A stretch of 64,000 bases of DNA from Flavobacterium sp. 245 (GCF_004362055.1 NZ_SNXB01000002.1:558001-622000), one strand, 5' to 3'; positions 42,249-51,842 are shown, numbered from the stretch's first letter. Notes: generated by a model from the letters alone, not told the origin. Numbers and translations are program-made.

Positions 42249-43766
42249 ATGAAAAAATTAACTATCTCATTATTAACAGCTTTACTTATTATGACAAGCT
42301 GTAATAACGATGAAAATTCAAATGGTGAACCAGAAGTTACTGTAAATGAAAATCCGGGAACATTTAAAGAAATTGGTTCTATCACTATTGGCGGCGAAGC
42401 GGCTGCTGAGATTTCGGCATATTGTGAAAAAACAAAAAGACTTTTTACAGTAAATAACAGTGGTGTAAACCAAATTGATATTATTGATATTGCTGATCCA
42501 ACAAAACCAACCAAGATTGGAAAAATTGATTTAGCTTCTTACGAAGGCGCTGCAAACAGCGTTTCTGTTTTTGATGGAAAATTGGCTGTTGCTTTAGAAT
42601 CAACTGTCAACAAACAAGGAAATGGAAAAGTAGTTATTTTCAATACATCAGATTACAGCTTAATCAAACAAGTAACTGTTGGCGCTTTGCCTGATATGAT
42701 TACTTTTTCTGCTGACGGAAAATATATTATGACTGCTAATGAAGGTGAACCTAACGCAGATTATTCGCAAGATCCAAACGGAACAATTTCTATTATCGAA
42801 ACAAGCACTTATGCAGTAACAACATTAGATTTCAGTTCTTTTAGTGGCCAGGCAACGACATTAGCAAAAGATGGATTCAGAATTTCTAAAGTTGCTAAAA
42901 GTTTTGCTCAGGATATTGAACCAGAATACATTACTATTTCTGATGATTCTAAAACGGCTTGGGTAACTTTACAGGAAAATAATGGTGTTGCAAAAGTTGA
43001 TCTAACTTCCAAAACTATTACTGCTATTTATCCTTTAGGTTTAAAAGATTTCAATACTGCTGAAAATGCTATTGATGTAAGCGATAGTGATGACAAAATT
43101 GCTTTCAGTCCTTGGAAAGTAAAAGGAATGTTTATGCCAGATGCTATTAGCCATTTCTCTGCTAATAATGTTCCTTATTTTGTAACTGCAAATGAAGGAG
43201 ACGCAAGAGAATATACAGCGAACACTGATATTAAGAGAATGAAAAGCTTTAAACTTGATGCTACGATTTTTCCAGATGCAGCTACTTTAAAACTTGATCC
43301 AAGTTTAGGTCGATTAAATCTTGTTGCTGATATGGGAGATACTGATGGTGATGGCGATTTAGACGAAATGGTAAGTTTTGGCGCAAGATCTTTCACAATC
43401 TGGAATGGAAATACAGGAAAAATTGTTTTTGACAGTAAAAATGATGTTGACAAAAAAACAAATGAATTAGGAACCTATGATGATAAACGAAGCGATGATA
43501 AAGGTTCTGAACCAGAAGCTGTTGTAGTCGCTAAAATGGGCAATCAAAACATTTTATTTGTAGGTCTTGAAAGATCTGATGCTTTTATGACTTATGATGT
43601 TACCAATCCTGCTTCTCCTCAGTATTTACAGACAGTAAAAACAGGTGATGCCCCAGAAGGTGTACTGTTTATTCCTGCTTCAAAAAGCCCTACTAAAAGA
43701 ACTTTATTAGTAGTAAGCAGCGAAGGTGACGGAAGTATAAAATTCTATCAGCCAGACTTAAAATAA
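42249..43766 (+). CDS. Choice-of-anchor I family beta-propeller lipoprotein
   Basis: A 505-residue lipoprotein (lipobox LIMTSC, Cys near residue 18). The mature protein is made of six or seven WD/YVTN-like blades: IDIIDIADPTKPTKIGKIDL, ADGKYIMTANEGEPNADYSQ, KTAWVTLQENNGVAKVDL, VTANEGDARE and NILFVGLERSDAFMTYDV. NEGEP/NEGDARE with FGARSFTIWN is typical of the choice-of-anchor I (alkaline-phosphatase-like, LVIVD-related) family. A Ca-binding DTDGDGDLDEM loop lies near 375. The role is unknown; the family is often surface-exposed. A terminator follows. Confidence 0.86.
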   Translation: MKKLTISLLTALLIMTSCNNDENSNGEPEVTVNENPGTFKEIGSITIGGEAAAEISAYCEKTKRLFTVNNSGVNQIDIIDIADPTKPTKIGKIDLASYEGAANSVSVFDGKLAVALESTVNKQGNGKVVIFNTSDYSLIKQVTVGALPDMITFSADGKYIMTANEGEPNADYSQDPNGTISIIETSTYAVTTLDFSSFSGQATTLAKDGFRISKVAKSFAQDIEPEYITISDDSKTAWVTLQENNGVAKVDLTSKTITAIYPLGLKDFNTAENAIDVSDSDDKIAFSPWKVKGMFMPDAISHFSANNVPYFVTANEGDAREYTANTDIKRMKSFKLDATIFPDAATLKLDPSLGRLNLVADMGDTDGDGDLDEMVSFGARSFTIWNGNTGKIVFDSKNDVDKKTNELGTYDDKRSDDKGSEPEAVVVAKMGNQNILFVGLERSDAFMTYDVTNPASPQYLQTVKTGDAPEGVLFIPASKSPTKRTLLVVSSEGDGSIKFYQPDLK

Positions 43767-43785
43767 ATTTTACTTCAAAAGAAAC

Positions 43786-43820
43786 AAAAGGACAAAATAT
43801 AAGTTTTGTCCTTTTTTTTG
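43786..43820 (+). terminator. Terminator of the choice-of-anchor I gene
   Basis: AAAGGACAAAAT and ATTTTGTCCTTT-type arms (AAGGACAAAA / TTTTGTCCTT) around a short loop, followed by a T-run. Confidence 0.85.
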
Positions 43821-43918
43821 CTTCATAATTTCGATTTCATTAACGAATTTACATAATAAAAAGCCAAAACGTGGGAATTATGTAAGAGCAAATAGAACAC
43901 ATTCTAAAACCGACAGTA

Positions 43919-43926
43919 TAATTTTG
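43919..43926 (+). promoter_or_regulatory. -7 promoter element for the OmpA gene
   Basis: TAATTTTG, an exact TAnnTTTG, 40 bases before the ATG at 43967. No -33 TTG at the standard distance. Confidence 0.5.
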
Positions 43927-43966
43927 TCATGAGTTTAAAATAAAAACCAACCTAAATTTGAATATC

Positions 43967-45229
43967 ATGAAAAAGAAATTATTTTCCCTGTCCTTTTTAA
44001 TAGCAGCGTTTTCTGTAAGCGCACAAAATATGACCACCACTACTGCCACCCCAGCAGTTGATCAGCAATTATACAATAAATGGTCAATTGAACTAAATGG
44101 GGGAGTTAATAAACCAATGCGAGCAATAACACCAGGTTACTCTACGGCAACATTAAATCCGTTTCATGCTGACTTGGGTGTTCGATATATGTTTAGTCCA
44201 AAGTTTGGTGTTAAACTTGATGTTGGATATGATCAGTTTACAGAACGTGATGACACTCCTGATTTTGAAAGCAGATACGTGAGAGCAAGTGTTCAAGGTG
44301 TCGTAAACATTGGACGCGCTTTGAATTTTGAAACTTGGACCAATACCATTGGTATTTTAGCACACGGAGGTTTTGGAGTTTCTCAAATTAGTACAGAAAC
44401 TGGTCCAGGAGGTCAGGATTATATGGGACACGGAATTCTGGGTTTAACTGGACAAATCAAGTTAAGCAATAGAGTTGCACTGACCGGAGATCTTACCGGA
44501 ATTGTAAATGGAAGACAAAACTGGAACTTTGACGGAATGGGAAATACAACCACTGGTTCATTAGACGGAGTTTTGCTTAACGCTTCTGTTGGTTTGACTT
44601 TCTACTTAGGTAAAAATGAAAAACATGCTGACTGGGTTGGCGAAGAGGACAGAATCAGTGAATTGGAAAAAAGAGTGGATTTAGTTGAAACTGGACTTTT
44701 AGACACTGATAAAGATGGTGTAGCCGATTTATACGATTTAGAACCAAATAGTATTACAGGAGTTGCTGTCAACACAAAAGGTCAATCTATTGATACCAAT
44801 CAAAACGGTGTACCTGATGAGCTAGAAAGCTATTTAGACAAAACTTACGAAAAGAAAGGAAATGGCACTGCTACAAACAATACTGTTGAAGAATTAATCA
44901 ACGGAGGTTATGTAAATGTTTACTTTGACTTTAATTCGTCGAAACCAACAAATGCTTCATTGTCTGGAGTTGATTTCTTAGTGAAATATTTGAAAAACAA
45001 TCCAGGGAAATCAGCTGATATTATTGGTTACGCTGACGAAATTGGAAGCTCAAACTATAACACTGAATTATCAAGAAAAAGAGCAGAAGCTGTGAAAAAA
45101 GTAGCAGTAAATGCTGGAATCGATGCTTCAAGATTGAATGTAATTGCTAACGGAGAAGATACTTCGGTTAACAAAAGCTCTAAAGAAGCACGTCAAATCG
45201 TGAGAAGAGTTACTTTCCAAGTGAAGTAA
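43967..45229 (+). CDS. OmpA family outer membrane protein
   Basis: A 420-residue outer-membrane protein with a signal peptide (about 1-19). Residues 30-215 form a beta-barrel-like region (LGVRYMFSPKFGVKLDVGYD). A short TSP3-like acidic stretch (DTDKDGVADLYD) follows near 250. The C-terminal OmpA domain (about 305-418) has VNVYFDFNSSKPT, ADIIGYADEIGSSNYNTELS and RKRAEAVKKVAVNAGI, the peptidoglycan-binding pattern. It anchors the outer membrane to the cell wall. The ATG at 43967 is preferred over a TTG three codons upstream. It lies between aguA and aguB but on the opposite strand. Confidence 0.93.
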   Translation: MKKKLFSLSFLIAAFSVSAQNMTTTTATPAVDQQLYNKWSIELNGGVNKPMRAITPGYSTATLNPFHADLGVRYMFSPKFGVKLDVGYDQFTERDDTPDFESRYVRASVQGVVNIGRALNFETWTNTIGILAHGGFGVSQISTETGPGGQDYMGHGILGLTGQIKLSNRVALTGDLTGIVNGRQNWNFDGMGNTTTGSLDGVLLNASVGLTFYLGKNEKHADWVGEEDRISELEKRVDLVETGLLDTDKDGVADLYDLEPNSITGVAVNTKGQSIDTNQNGVPDELESYLDKTYEKKGNGTATNNTVEELINGGYVNVYFDFNSSKPTNASLSGVDFLVKYLKNNPGKSADIIGYADEIGSSNYNTELSRKRAEAVKKVAVNAGIDASRLNVIANGEDTSVNKSSKEARQIVRRVTFQVK

Positions 45230-45256
45230 TCTAAAGATAAAGCTAAAAACAAGAAA

Positions 45257-45290
45257 AGGAGCTGTTTCATTTTGAGACAGCTCTTTTTTG
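45257..45290 (+). terminator. Terminator of the OmpA gene
   Basis: GAGCTGTTTC and GAGACAGCTC arms (one G-U pair) followed by TTTTTT. Confidence 0.85.
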
Positions 45291-45357
45291 TTATAAAAAG
45301 ATAAATACTTCAAGAGTAGTTTTGAAAAATTTTCAAATTTTAAATACTTATTTAAAA

Positions 45358-45463
45358 CTCCAGCGGAGCAAAATATTTATAGAATTTCAATAAGACAAAT
45401 GAAAAAGCTCCAGCGGAGCGACATATGCAGTTTACACAAACAAACATGTTGCTCCGCTGGAGC
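45358..45463. repeat. CTCCAGCGGAGC extragenic palindromes
   Basis: Three copies of a 12-13-base GC-rich hairpin unit: 45358-45369 and 45407-45420 in direct orientation and 45451-45463 inverted. The last two form a perfect 14-base inverted repeat (AGCTCCAGCGGAGC with its complement). Between lie AT-rich tracts with ATATTTATAGAA. With the two terminators this accounts for the 345-base gap between OmpA and aguB. Confidence 0.9.
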
Positions 45464-45520
45464 TCTATATTGTAAACATTTATTCTTTGCTACAAATATT
45501 TCGCTTCTCTGAAGCTTACA

Positions 45521-45557
45521 AAAAAAGGGCAAAATAATATTATTTTGCCCTTTTTAT
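45521..45557 (-). terminator. Terminator of aguB
   Basis: AAAGGGCAAAATAATATTAT with its mirror TTTTGCCCTTT: AAAAAGGGCAAAAT / ATTTTGCCCTTTTT arms, and a T-run on the minus strand. Confidence 0.88.
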
Positions 45558-45574
45558 ATTTTAAATAAATTGAA

Positions 45575-46465
45575 TTATTTATCAATTGCTCTTTTTGTAA
45601 TATCGCCAAAAGCATCAATTCTTCTATCTCTGAAGAATGGCCAATTCTGACGAACATTTTCTTGTAAATCTAAATCAACTTCAGCGATTAAGATTTCTTC
45701 TTTATCATGTGAAGCCTGAGCTAAAATTTCTCCTTGAGGTCCAGCAATAAATGATGCTCCCCAAAATTGGATTCCTTCTGTTCCTTCAAGGTATTTTTCA
45801 AGACCGATTCGGTTTGCAGCCGCAACAAAAACGCCATTTGCTACCGCATGACCTTTCATTACATTCATCCACGCACCATATTGGTTTTCACCGTATTGTT
45901 CTTTTTCTTTTGGATGCCATCCAATTGCTGTTGGATAGAATAAAACTTCTGCTCCTTTTAAAGCTGTAATACGTGCTGCTTCTGGATACCATTGATCCCA
46001 GCAGATTAAAGTTCCAACAGTTCCTTTTTTAGTTTCTATTGCCTGAAAACCTAAATCACCTGGCGTAAAATAGAATTTCTCATAAAAATGCGGATCGTCT
46101 GGAATGTGCATTTTTCGGTATAAACCGGCTTCTGTACCATCTGTATCGATGATGTATGCACTATTGTGATAAATTCCAGCCATTCTTTTTTCGAAGAAAG
46201 GAACAATAATCACTACTCCTAATTCTTTTGCCAATTCGCTGAAAGCAATAAACGAAGTACTGTACAATGGTTCTGCTAACGCAAAATTATCTACATCTTC
46301 GCTTTGGCAGAAATAATGACTGCTATATAATTCAGGAAGCAAGATAACTTCAGCACCTTGGCTTGCAGCATCTCTTACCCAGCTGATACATTTTTTAAGA
46401 TTATTTTCAGCAACATCATTCAGATTTAACTGAATTACTGATATTTTATATTTTCTTTTCGGCAT
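45575..46465 (-). CDS. aguB: N-carbamoylputrescine amidase
   Basis: A 296-residue nitrilase-superfamily hydrolase that converts N-carbamoylputrescine to putrescine, CO2 and ammonia. The Glu-Lys-Cys triad is clear: Glu45 in VILLPELYSSHYF, Lys118 in YRKMHIPDDP, and Cys155 in LICWDQWYPEAARI. Length matches AguB. The ATG at 46465 is chosen; the longest frame starts at a TTG seven codons upstream which lies in the promoter. A perfect promoter is present. It pairs with agmatine deiminase aguA at 41020. Confidence 0.95.
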   Translation of the reverse strand: MPKRKYKISVIQLNLNDVAENNLKKCISWVRDAASQGAEVILLPELYSSHYFCQSEDVDNFALAEPLYSTSFIAFSELAKELGVVIIVPFFEKRMAGIYHNSAYIIDTDGTEAGLYRKMHIPDDPHFYEKFYFTPGDLGFQAIETKKGTVGTLICWDQWYPEAARITALKGAEVLFYPTAIGWHPKEKEQYGENQYGAWMNVMKGHAVANGVFVAAANRIGLEKYLEGTEGIQFWGASFIAGPQGEILAQASHDKEEILIAEVDLDLQENVRQNWPFFRDRRIDAFGDITKRAIDK

Positions 46466-46483
46466 GACATAAAATTTAGAGTG

Positions 46484-46513
46484 CAAAAATAATACTTTTT
46501 AAAGGAATGGCAA
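46484..46513 (-). promoter_or_regulatory. aguB promoter
   Basis: On the minus strand TTG (complement of 46511-46513), 19 bases, TATTTTTG (complement of 46484-46491): a full Bacteroidota promoter, 19 bases before the ATG. Confidence 0.85.
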
Positions 46514-46568
46514 AGTCTATAACTTTTATATAACAGTGCTCAAAACTTTAAAATATCAAAACTAAAAA

Positions 46569-46614
46569 AACCATTTCACAGCAGTTTAAAATAAACTTTT
46601 GCAAAATGGTTTTA
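46569..46614 (-). terminator. Imperfect terminator after the 46650 lipoprotein gene
   Basis: AAAACCATTT and AAATGGTTTT arms with a larger imperfect internal region, followed on the minus strand by a T-run. Confidence 0.65.
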
Positions 46615-46649
46615 GAACCTAAAAAAAAAATATCAACTAAGAAGGTTTC

Positions 46650-47060
46650 TTATTCGATAACCACCTTTTGAGTCAAGAATTCTGTTTCTGATTTTCTGAA
46701 TTTGATTTCGATAGTTCCTTTTGCAGTTGCTTTGAATTTGTAAACTGTCTTTTTAGGATCTGGAACTTGCTGAGTACAAACTTCTGATGGGTATTTTGCA
46801 ATTACTTGCAATCCTTTTGCTTCGCCAATTGTAGTTTCGGTAATTTTATCGAATTCTCCACAAGCGTTGTCTACAGTAAATGTTACATCATAACTTAATT
46901 CGTCATTTACTTTTCCAGTTGCTGGACCTTTAATTTCGGTTACGAATGCTGTTTTTGTTTTAACTGTCGATTCTGCTTTGTCATCGTCATTACTGCATGA
47001 AATTAATGCAGTTGATAAAAATAATACTACTAAAACTGATTTTAATCTAAACCTTTTCAT
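46650..47060 (-). CDS. Lipoprotein of unknown function, 136 aa
   Basis: A 136-residue protein with a lipobox (LISC, Cys near residue 22) and an Asp-rich SNDDDK after it. The mature part has GPATGKVNDELSYDVTFTVD near 47-66, a beta-sandwich-like pattern, and two Cys (near 70 and 95), which could be paired. I recognise no family. It lies between aguB and a repeat element, same strand. Small lipoproteins of this type are common in Flavobacterium. Confidence 0.78.
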   Translation of the reverse strand: MKRFRLKSVLVVLFLSTALISCSNDDDKAESTVKTKTAFVTEIKGPATGKVNDELSYDVTFTVDNACGEFDKITETTIGEAKGLQVIAKYPSEVCTQQVPDPKKTVYKFKATAKGTIEIKFRKSETEFLTQKVVIE

Positions 47061-47235
47061 ATAAAATAATAATTAATTGTTAATTACTATGAAGATGCGG
47101 TATAGTTGCAAAGGTTGCTTGAGCGAAATGTTAAATAGTTTCAGTAAAACTTCAAACAATTGTAAATCAAAAGTTTATTCTATGAAAATATTTTAAAAAA
47201 ATACCAATATTTCTTATGAAAATATAAATTTCTCG

Positions 47236-47335
47236 CTTAGCCCCGATAGCAACGGCATCCTTTTATGGTGGGGTTCACCATAAAAGATATAGTGGATAGC
47301 GGGACTTAAAGTTGTACTGAAAATGAATTGCTGTG
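47236..47335. repeat. Structured extragenic repeat, copy A
   Basis: TAGCCCCGATAGCAACGGCA, then ATCC, a 10-base hairpin (CTTTTATGGT / ACCATAAAAG with a GGGGTTC-type loop), GATATAGTGGATAGCGGGAC, and a tail ending GCTCCTAA. A second copy is at 57119. The hairpin arms differ between copies but pair in both. This explains most of the 340-base gap between the lipoprotein and DUF808 gene; the rest is AT-rich sequence with no sign of a gene. Confidence 0.75.
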
Positions 47336-47346
47336 CTCCTAAAACA

Positions 47347-47376
47347 AAAAAAACACCAGCGTCAACTGATGTTTTT
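47347..47376 (-). terminator. Terminator of DUF808 gene
   Basis: AACACCAG and CTGATGTT arms (one mismatch), T-run on the minus strand, 25 bases after the stop codon. Confidence 0.65.
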
Positions 47377-47400
47377 GAAATGTATTTTTTTGATTTTTTA

Positions 47401-48285
47401 TTATGCTGTTTTCTTTTTAAAAAGCTTTTTGAATAAGCTAACAAACAGTAGAACAATTAATCCAAGGGATAATCCAACCACAAACTCTTTGATAATTGAA
47501 GGAATTTTGATCTGTTCTGACAAATGGTGAAAAAATGGAATATAATGTACAAATATTCCTCCGGCTACTAAAAGCAACGCAATTGTTCCAATTACAGTTA
47601 ACGCTTTTATAACCAGTGGAAGCGCTTTTACCAACAGATTCCCAATGAATCTTGCCGGGCTTTTTTCGCTTTTACTATATCTTATAAGTTTATAACCTGC
47701 TTCATCCATCCTAACAATAAGAGCAACAATTCCGTAAACTCCTATTGTAGCGATTAATGCGATTATTGAAGTAACAATTATCTGCTGCGTTAATGGTTCA
47801 TCTATGACAGTTCCTAAGGCTATGATGACGATCTCTACAGATAAAATAAAATCGGTTACGATTGCCGACTTTATTTTGCCTTTTTCGGCTTCCAAGATTT
47901 GTTCTTCTGTAAAGGTTTCTTCAGTAATTCCTTGTGATTCTTCGTGTGAATGCGGAAAAATAAATTCGTAAATTTTTTCAGCGCCTTCATACGCCAGAAA
48001 AAGTCCTCCCAAAACCAGAATTACAATAATCGCAATTGGCAAAAAAGCACTTAATAAAAACGCAATTGGCAAAATAATTATTTTATTCAAAAGCGATCCT
48101 TTGCTAATTGCCCATAATACAGGAAGTTCTCTAGATGAAGCAAATCCAGAAGCTTTTTCGGCATTTACAGCCAAATCGTCTCCCAAAATTCCAGCAGTTT
48201 TTTTTGCTGCAACTTTACTCATTACTGCAACATCATCCATAATTGCTGCGATATCATCTAATAGTACAAAAAAACCTGATGCCAT
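47401..48285 (-). CDS. DUF808 family membrane protein
   Basis: A 294-residue inner-membrane protein of the DUF808 (YedI) family, identifiable by FFVLLDDIAAIMDDVAVMSK at residues 4-23, KTAGILGDDLAVNAEKASGF, LGGLFLAYEGAEKIYEF and a Ser/Lys-rich region. Several membrane helices are predicted (about 70-100, 145-200, 230-290). The biochemical role of DUF808 is unknown to me. Start: ATG at 48285. The 39-residue peptide gene lies 78 bases upstream in the same direction. Confidence 0.92.
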   Translation of the reverse strand: MASGFFVLLDDIAAIMDDVAVMSKVAAKKTAGILGDDLAVNAEKASGFASSRELPVLWAISKGSLLNKIIILPIAFLLSAFLPIAIIVILVLGGLFLAYEGAEKIYEFIFPHSHEESQGITEETFTEEQILEAEKGKIKSAIVTDFILSVEIVIIALGTVIDEPLTQQIIVTSIIALIATIGVYGIVALIVRMDEAGYKLIRYSKSEKSPARFIGNLLVKALPLVIKALTVIGTIALLLVAGGIFVHYIPFFHHLSEQIKIPSIIKEFVVGLSLGLIVLLFVSLFKKLFKKKTA

Positions 48286-48363
48286 TCTGTTATTTACTTT
48301 AATTTTAGTTGTGCGAATCTACCACTTTTTATCCTAATTTCTAAACCGAATATTAGATAAATT

Positions 48364-48483
48364 CTAACTGCACTGCCCTAATAACACCCAGATAATTACA
48401 AATACTAATATAGTACCAAAACATCCTCCGCCTAATTTCTTTGCGCCATATCCGGCGATTAATCCTCTAAATATATTGTTCAT
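48364..48483 (-). CDS. 39-aa membrane peptide
   Basis: A short gene: ATG at 48483, stop at 48364, giving MNNIFRGLIAGYGAKKLGGG then CFGTILVFVIIWVLLGQCS. The sequence has an amphipathic Gly-rich N-terminal half and one hydrophobic C-terminal helix, with two Cys. I recognise it as resembling short Gly-rich single-pass peptides of flavobacteria, with no known function. It lies in the 353-base gap between DUF808 and clpB and reads the same way. Support is from the pattern only (start, stop, amphipathic and hydrophobic sections). Confidence 0.6.
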   Translation of the reverse strand: MNNIFRGLIAGYGAKKLGGGCFGTILVFVIIWVLLGQCS

Positions 48484-48582
48484 AGCTTTTGATTTTAAGT
48501 TACTGTAAATTTGAGAATTATAGTTAAGATTTTATTTATAATACTTTAGAAAAAAGTTTCAACATTTATGGTTTTAAAACAA

Positions 48583-48617
48583 AAAAAACACCAAATCATT
48601 TCTGACTGGTGTTTTTT
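48583..48617 (-). terminator. Terminator of clpB
   Basis: AAAAACACCA and TGGTGTTTTT arms around a 12-base loop, 22 bases after the stop codon, with T-run on the minus strand. Confidence 0.8.
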
Positions 48618-48638
48618 GAATATTAAAATATTTAGAAA

Positions 48639-51242
48639 TTATTCTGCTGTATGAGTCTGGTTTCTAAAAACCAACTTTCCATCAAAAGCATCAATTAAAA
48701 TAATACTGTCTGTGGTTATATTTCCCGCCAGAATTTCTTTTGACAATTGATTCAAAACTTCTCTCTGAACCACACGTTTTACGGGTCTTGCTCCAAATTG
48801 CGGATCAAATCCCTTGTCTGACAAGTAAGCAATTGCTTCTGGAGTTGCATCCATTGTAATGCCCTGCAAAGCCAACATTTTGGTAACGCTCTTTAATTGT
48901 AAACTTACAATTCTTGAAATATTATCGACTGTAAGTGGTGTAAACATTACAATCTCGTCGATACGGTTAATAAATTCAGGGCGAACAGTTTGTTTCAGTA
49001 GTCCTAAAACTTCTGCTTTAGCTGCTTCTGTGGCCGCTTCAACTCCTCCTTTTAGATTTTCAAATTTTTCCTGAATAATCTGGCTTCCCATGTTAGAAGT
49101 CATGATGATGATTGTGTTTTTGAAATCGGCAAGACGACCTTTGTTGTCTGTCAATCGACCTTCATCAAGAACCTGCAATAAAATATTGAAAGTATCCGGA
49201 TGCGCTTTTTCGATCTCGTCTAACAAAATAACAGAATATGGTTTTCTACGAACAGCTTCAGTCAATTGACCACCTTCGTCGTAACCTACATATCCTGGAG
49301 GCGCACCAACTAAACGGCTCACACTGTGGCGCTCTTGGTATTCACTCATATCAATACGCGTCATGGCATTTTCATCATCAAAAAGATATTCGGCCAAAGC
49401 TTTTGCTAATTCTGTTTTACCAACTCCGGTTGTTCCTAAGAATAAGAATGTTCCAACTGGTTTTTTCATATCCTGCAAACCTGCACGACTTCTTCGAACA
49501 GCGTCACTCACGGCTTCTATTGCTTCCTCCTGACCTACCACACGCTTATGTAATTCGTCTTCAAGATGCAATAATTTTTCTCTTTCCGTTTGAAGCATTT
49601 TCATAACCGGAATTCCTGTCCATTTTGCTACAACTTCTGCAATATCTTCACGAGTTACTTCTTCTTTAATTAAAGAATTACCCGACTGAAATTCCAATAA
49701 TTGCTTTTGCAAAGCATCTTGACGTTCTTGTGCTTCTTTTATTTTTCCGTAACGAATTTCTGCTACTTTTCCGTAATCTCCTTCACGTTCCGCACGCTCT
49801 GCTTCGTACTTAAAGTCTTCAATTTCTAGTTTAACAGCCTGAATTCCGTCAACAATATCTTTTTCAGATTTCCATCTTGCGTAGATTTCGTTTCGTTCTT
49901 CTTTTAAATTCGCCAAATCCATGCGCAGGATTTTCAACTTGCTTTCTTCTTTCTCACGTTTAATGGCTTCTATTTCAATTTCTAACTGCATGATTTTACG
50001 ATCCAAAACATCTAATTCCTCAGGTTTTGAATTGATTTCCATACGTAGTTTAGAAGCCGCTTCGTCCATTAAGTCGATTGCTTTATCTGGCAAGAAACGG
50101 TTCGTAATATAACGTTGAGAAAGTTCTACAGCGGCAATAATTGCTTCATCTTTAATCTGAACTTTATGATGTGTTTCGTATTTCTCTTTAATTCCGCGCA
50201 AAATTGAAATCGCACTTTCAGTATCTGGTTCGTCGATTAAAACTTTTTGGAAACGTCTTTCCAGCGCTTTATCTTTTTCAAAATATTTTTGATATTCATC
50301 TAAGGTTGTCGCGCCAATTGCTCTTAACTCACCACGAGCCAAAGCTGGTTTAAGAATATTAGCCGCATCCATTGCGCCATCTCCTCCACCCGCGCCTACA
50401 AGTGTGTGAATCTCATCAATAAAAAGTACAATATCTCCTTCTGCAGACGTCACTTCTTTTACAACCGATTTTAAACGCTCTTCAAATTCTCCTTTGAATT
50501 TCGCTCCGGCGATCAAAGCTCCCATATCTAATGAGAAAACGATTTTGTCTTTTAAGTTTTCCGGAACGTCTCCATCCACAATTCTATGTGCTAAACCTTC
50601 TGCTATTGCGGTTTTACCAACTCCAGGCTCACCAATAAGCATTGGATTGTTTTTTGTTCTACGAGTCAAAATCTGCAATACACGACGAATTTCTTCATCA
50701 CGACCGATAACTGGGTCTAACTTTCCTGTTCTTGCTAATTCGTTTAGATTTTTAGCATATTTATTTAATGAGTTATAAGTTTCTTCAGCTGAAGCTGAAG
50801 TTACTCTTTCACCTTTTCGTAATTCCTCAATAGCCGCTTTAAGCCCTTTTCCTGTAACTCCTTGATCTTTTAAGATCTGTGAAACTTTACTTTTTGAGTC
50901 AAAAATGGCTAAAATTAAATGTTCGATCGAAACGTATTCGTCGTTCATTTTTTGTGCAATTATTTCAGCTTCATTCAACGCTTTGTTTGCATCTCTGGAA
51001 AGCAAAATATCACCTCCTGAAACTTTCGGAAAACTCTGAATTGTACTGTCTAAAATTTGCAAAAACAAAGGCACATTTACATTTAATTTTTTCAAAATAA
51101 ATGGCGCTACGTTTTCATCAACTTCAAATATTGCTTTGAAAATGTGTTCATTTTCAATTTGCTGCTGGCCATTTCGTTGTGCTAATTGCTGCGACAACTG
51201 TATGGCTTCCTGCGATTTAATAGTAAATTTGTTAATGTTCAT
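48639..51242 (-). CDS. clpB: ATP-dependent chaperone ClpB
   Basis: A full-length 867-residue AAA+ disaggregase. Order: N-terminal Clp domain (about 1-145), first nucleotide-binding domain with Walker A GEPGVGKT at 204-211 and [20 protein letters not shown], the coiled-coil middle domain (about 410-520), the second domain with Walker A GTTGVGKT near 605, and a C-terminal domain ending in substrate-sensor residues. ClpB works with DnaK to rescue aggregated proteins after heat stress. It is a single gene with its own terminator; an upstream -7 near match (TAACTTTA) is seen about 45 bases before the ATG. Confidence 0.97.
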   Translation of the reverse strand: MNINKFTIKSQEAIQLSQQLAQRNGQQQIENEHIFKAIFEVDENVAPFILKKLNVNVPLFLQILDSTIQSFPKVSGGDILLSRDANKALNEAEIIAQKMNDEYVSIEHLILAIFDSKSKVSQILKDQGVTGKGLKAAIEELRKGERVTSASAEETYNSLNKYAKNLNELARTGKLDPVIGRDEEIRRVLQILTRRTKNNPMLIGEPGVGKTAIAEGLAHRIVDGDVPENLKDKIVFSLDMGALIAGAKFKGEFEERLKSVVKEVTSAEGDIVLFIDEIHTLVGAGGGDGAMDAANILKPALARGELRAIGATTLDEYQKYFEKDKALERRFQKVLIDEPDTESAISILRGIKEKYETHHKVQIKDEAIIAAVELSQRYITNRFLPDKAIDLMDEAASKLRMEINSKPEELDVLDRKIMQLEIEIEAIKREKEESKLKILRMDLANLKEERNEIYARWKSEKDIVDGIQAVKLEIEDFKYEAERAEREGDYGKVAEIRYGKIKEAQERQDALQKQLLEFQSGNSLIKEEVTREDIAEVVAKWTGIPVMKMLQTEREKLLHLEDELHKRVVGQEEAIEAVSDAVRRSRAGLQDMKKPVGTFLFLGTTGVGKTELAKALAEYLFDDENAMTRIDMSEYQERHSVSRLVGAPPGYVGYDEGGQLTEAVRRKPYSVILLDEIEKAHPDTFNILLQVLDEGRLTDNKGRLADFKNTIIIMTSNMGSQIIQEKFENLKGGVEAATEAAKAEVLGLLKQTVRPEFINRIDEIVMFTPLTVDNISRIVSLQLKSVTKMLALQGITMDATPEAIAYLSDKGFDPQFGARPVKRVVQREVLNQLSKEILAGNITTDSIILIDAFDGKLVFRNQTHTAE

Positions 51243-51447
51243 ATTTTTTCGATTTGATTGATTTTATTTGTTTGATATTCATTAAGATTAAAGTTACGAT
51301 TTATAGAGCTACATTTTTAACTCAAATAATCTAACTTTGTATTCAAATAGACAAATTATATTCCACAGTAAAAATAAAGACAAAATGGCATTAAAAATAT
51401 GATTTTCATCACATTTAAATGTCAAAAAGTCACAAATCAAGACAAAT

Positions 51448-51837
51448 ATGAGTTTTTTTAATTCAATCTTCGGAAGTTCAGAGAACTCAGAAGCTCCAAA
51501 AAGTAAAGTGAACTGGACAGAATTAACAGATATTCTTCAATTAATGGAAATTGAAGCCATCTCTAACGAAAAGCCAGTTGTAATTTTCAAACATAGTACG
51601 AGATGCAGTATCAGCCGAATGGCGCTGAAACAATTTGAAAGAGATTTTGATCTTGAAGAAGTAGTTAATGCTTATTTCTTGGATTTGATTGCGCATCGCG
51701 ATATTTCAAACGAAATTGCAAACCGATTTGGTGTTTATCATGAATCACCACAATTGATCTTAATTAAAAACGGAAAAGCCGTTTACGATGTTTCGCACAG
51801 CGATATCGATGCTGAAGCATTGAAAAGTAAAGTATAA
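51448..51837 (+). CDS. ytxJ: Bacillithiol-system thioredoxin-like protein YtxJ
   Basis: A 129-residue monothiol protein with a thioredoxin/glutaredoxin-like fold. The active-site region reads VVIFKHSTRCSISRMALKQF, with a single Cys53 and no resolving Cys, and a cis-Pro SPQLILIKNGKAVYD near 95-110. It is the YtxJ family, in Firmicutes linked to bacillithiol reduction and also widespread in Bacteroidota. Bacillithiol is made by some Bacteroidota, so it may de-bacillithiolate proteins. It stands alone on the plus strand, facing the DUF2157-type gene. Confidence 0.88.
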   Translation: MSFFNSIFGSSENSEAPKSKVNWTELTDILQLMEIEAISNEKPVVIFKHSTRCSISRMALKQFERDFDLEEVVNAYFLDLIAHRDISNEIANRFGVYHESPQLILIKNGKAVYDVSHSDIDAEALKSKV

Positions 51838-51842
51838 CTATG

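Noticed and set aside
47214..47456. Minus-strand 80-aa frame
   Set aside because: It runs through the structured repeat (copy A) and a terminator into DUF808; not a gene.
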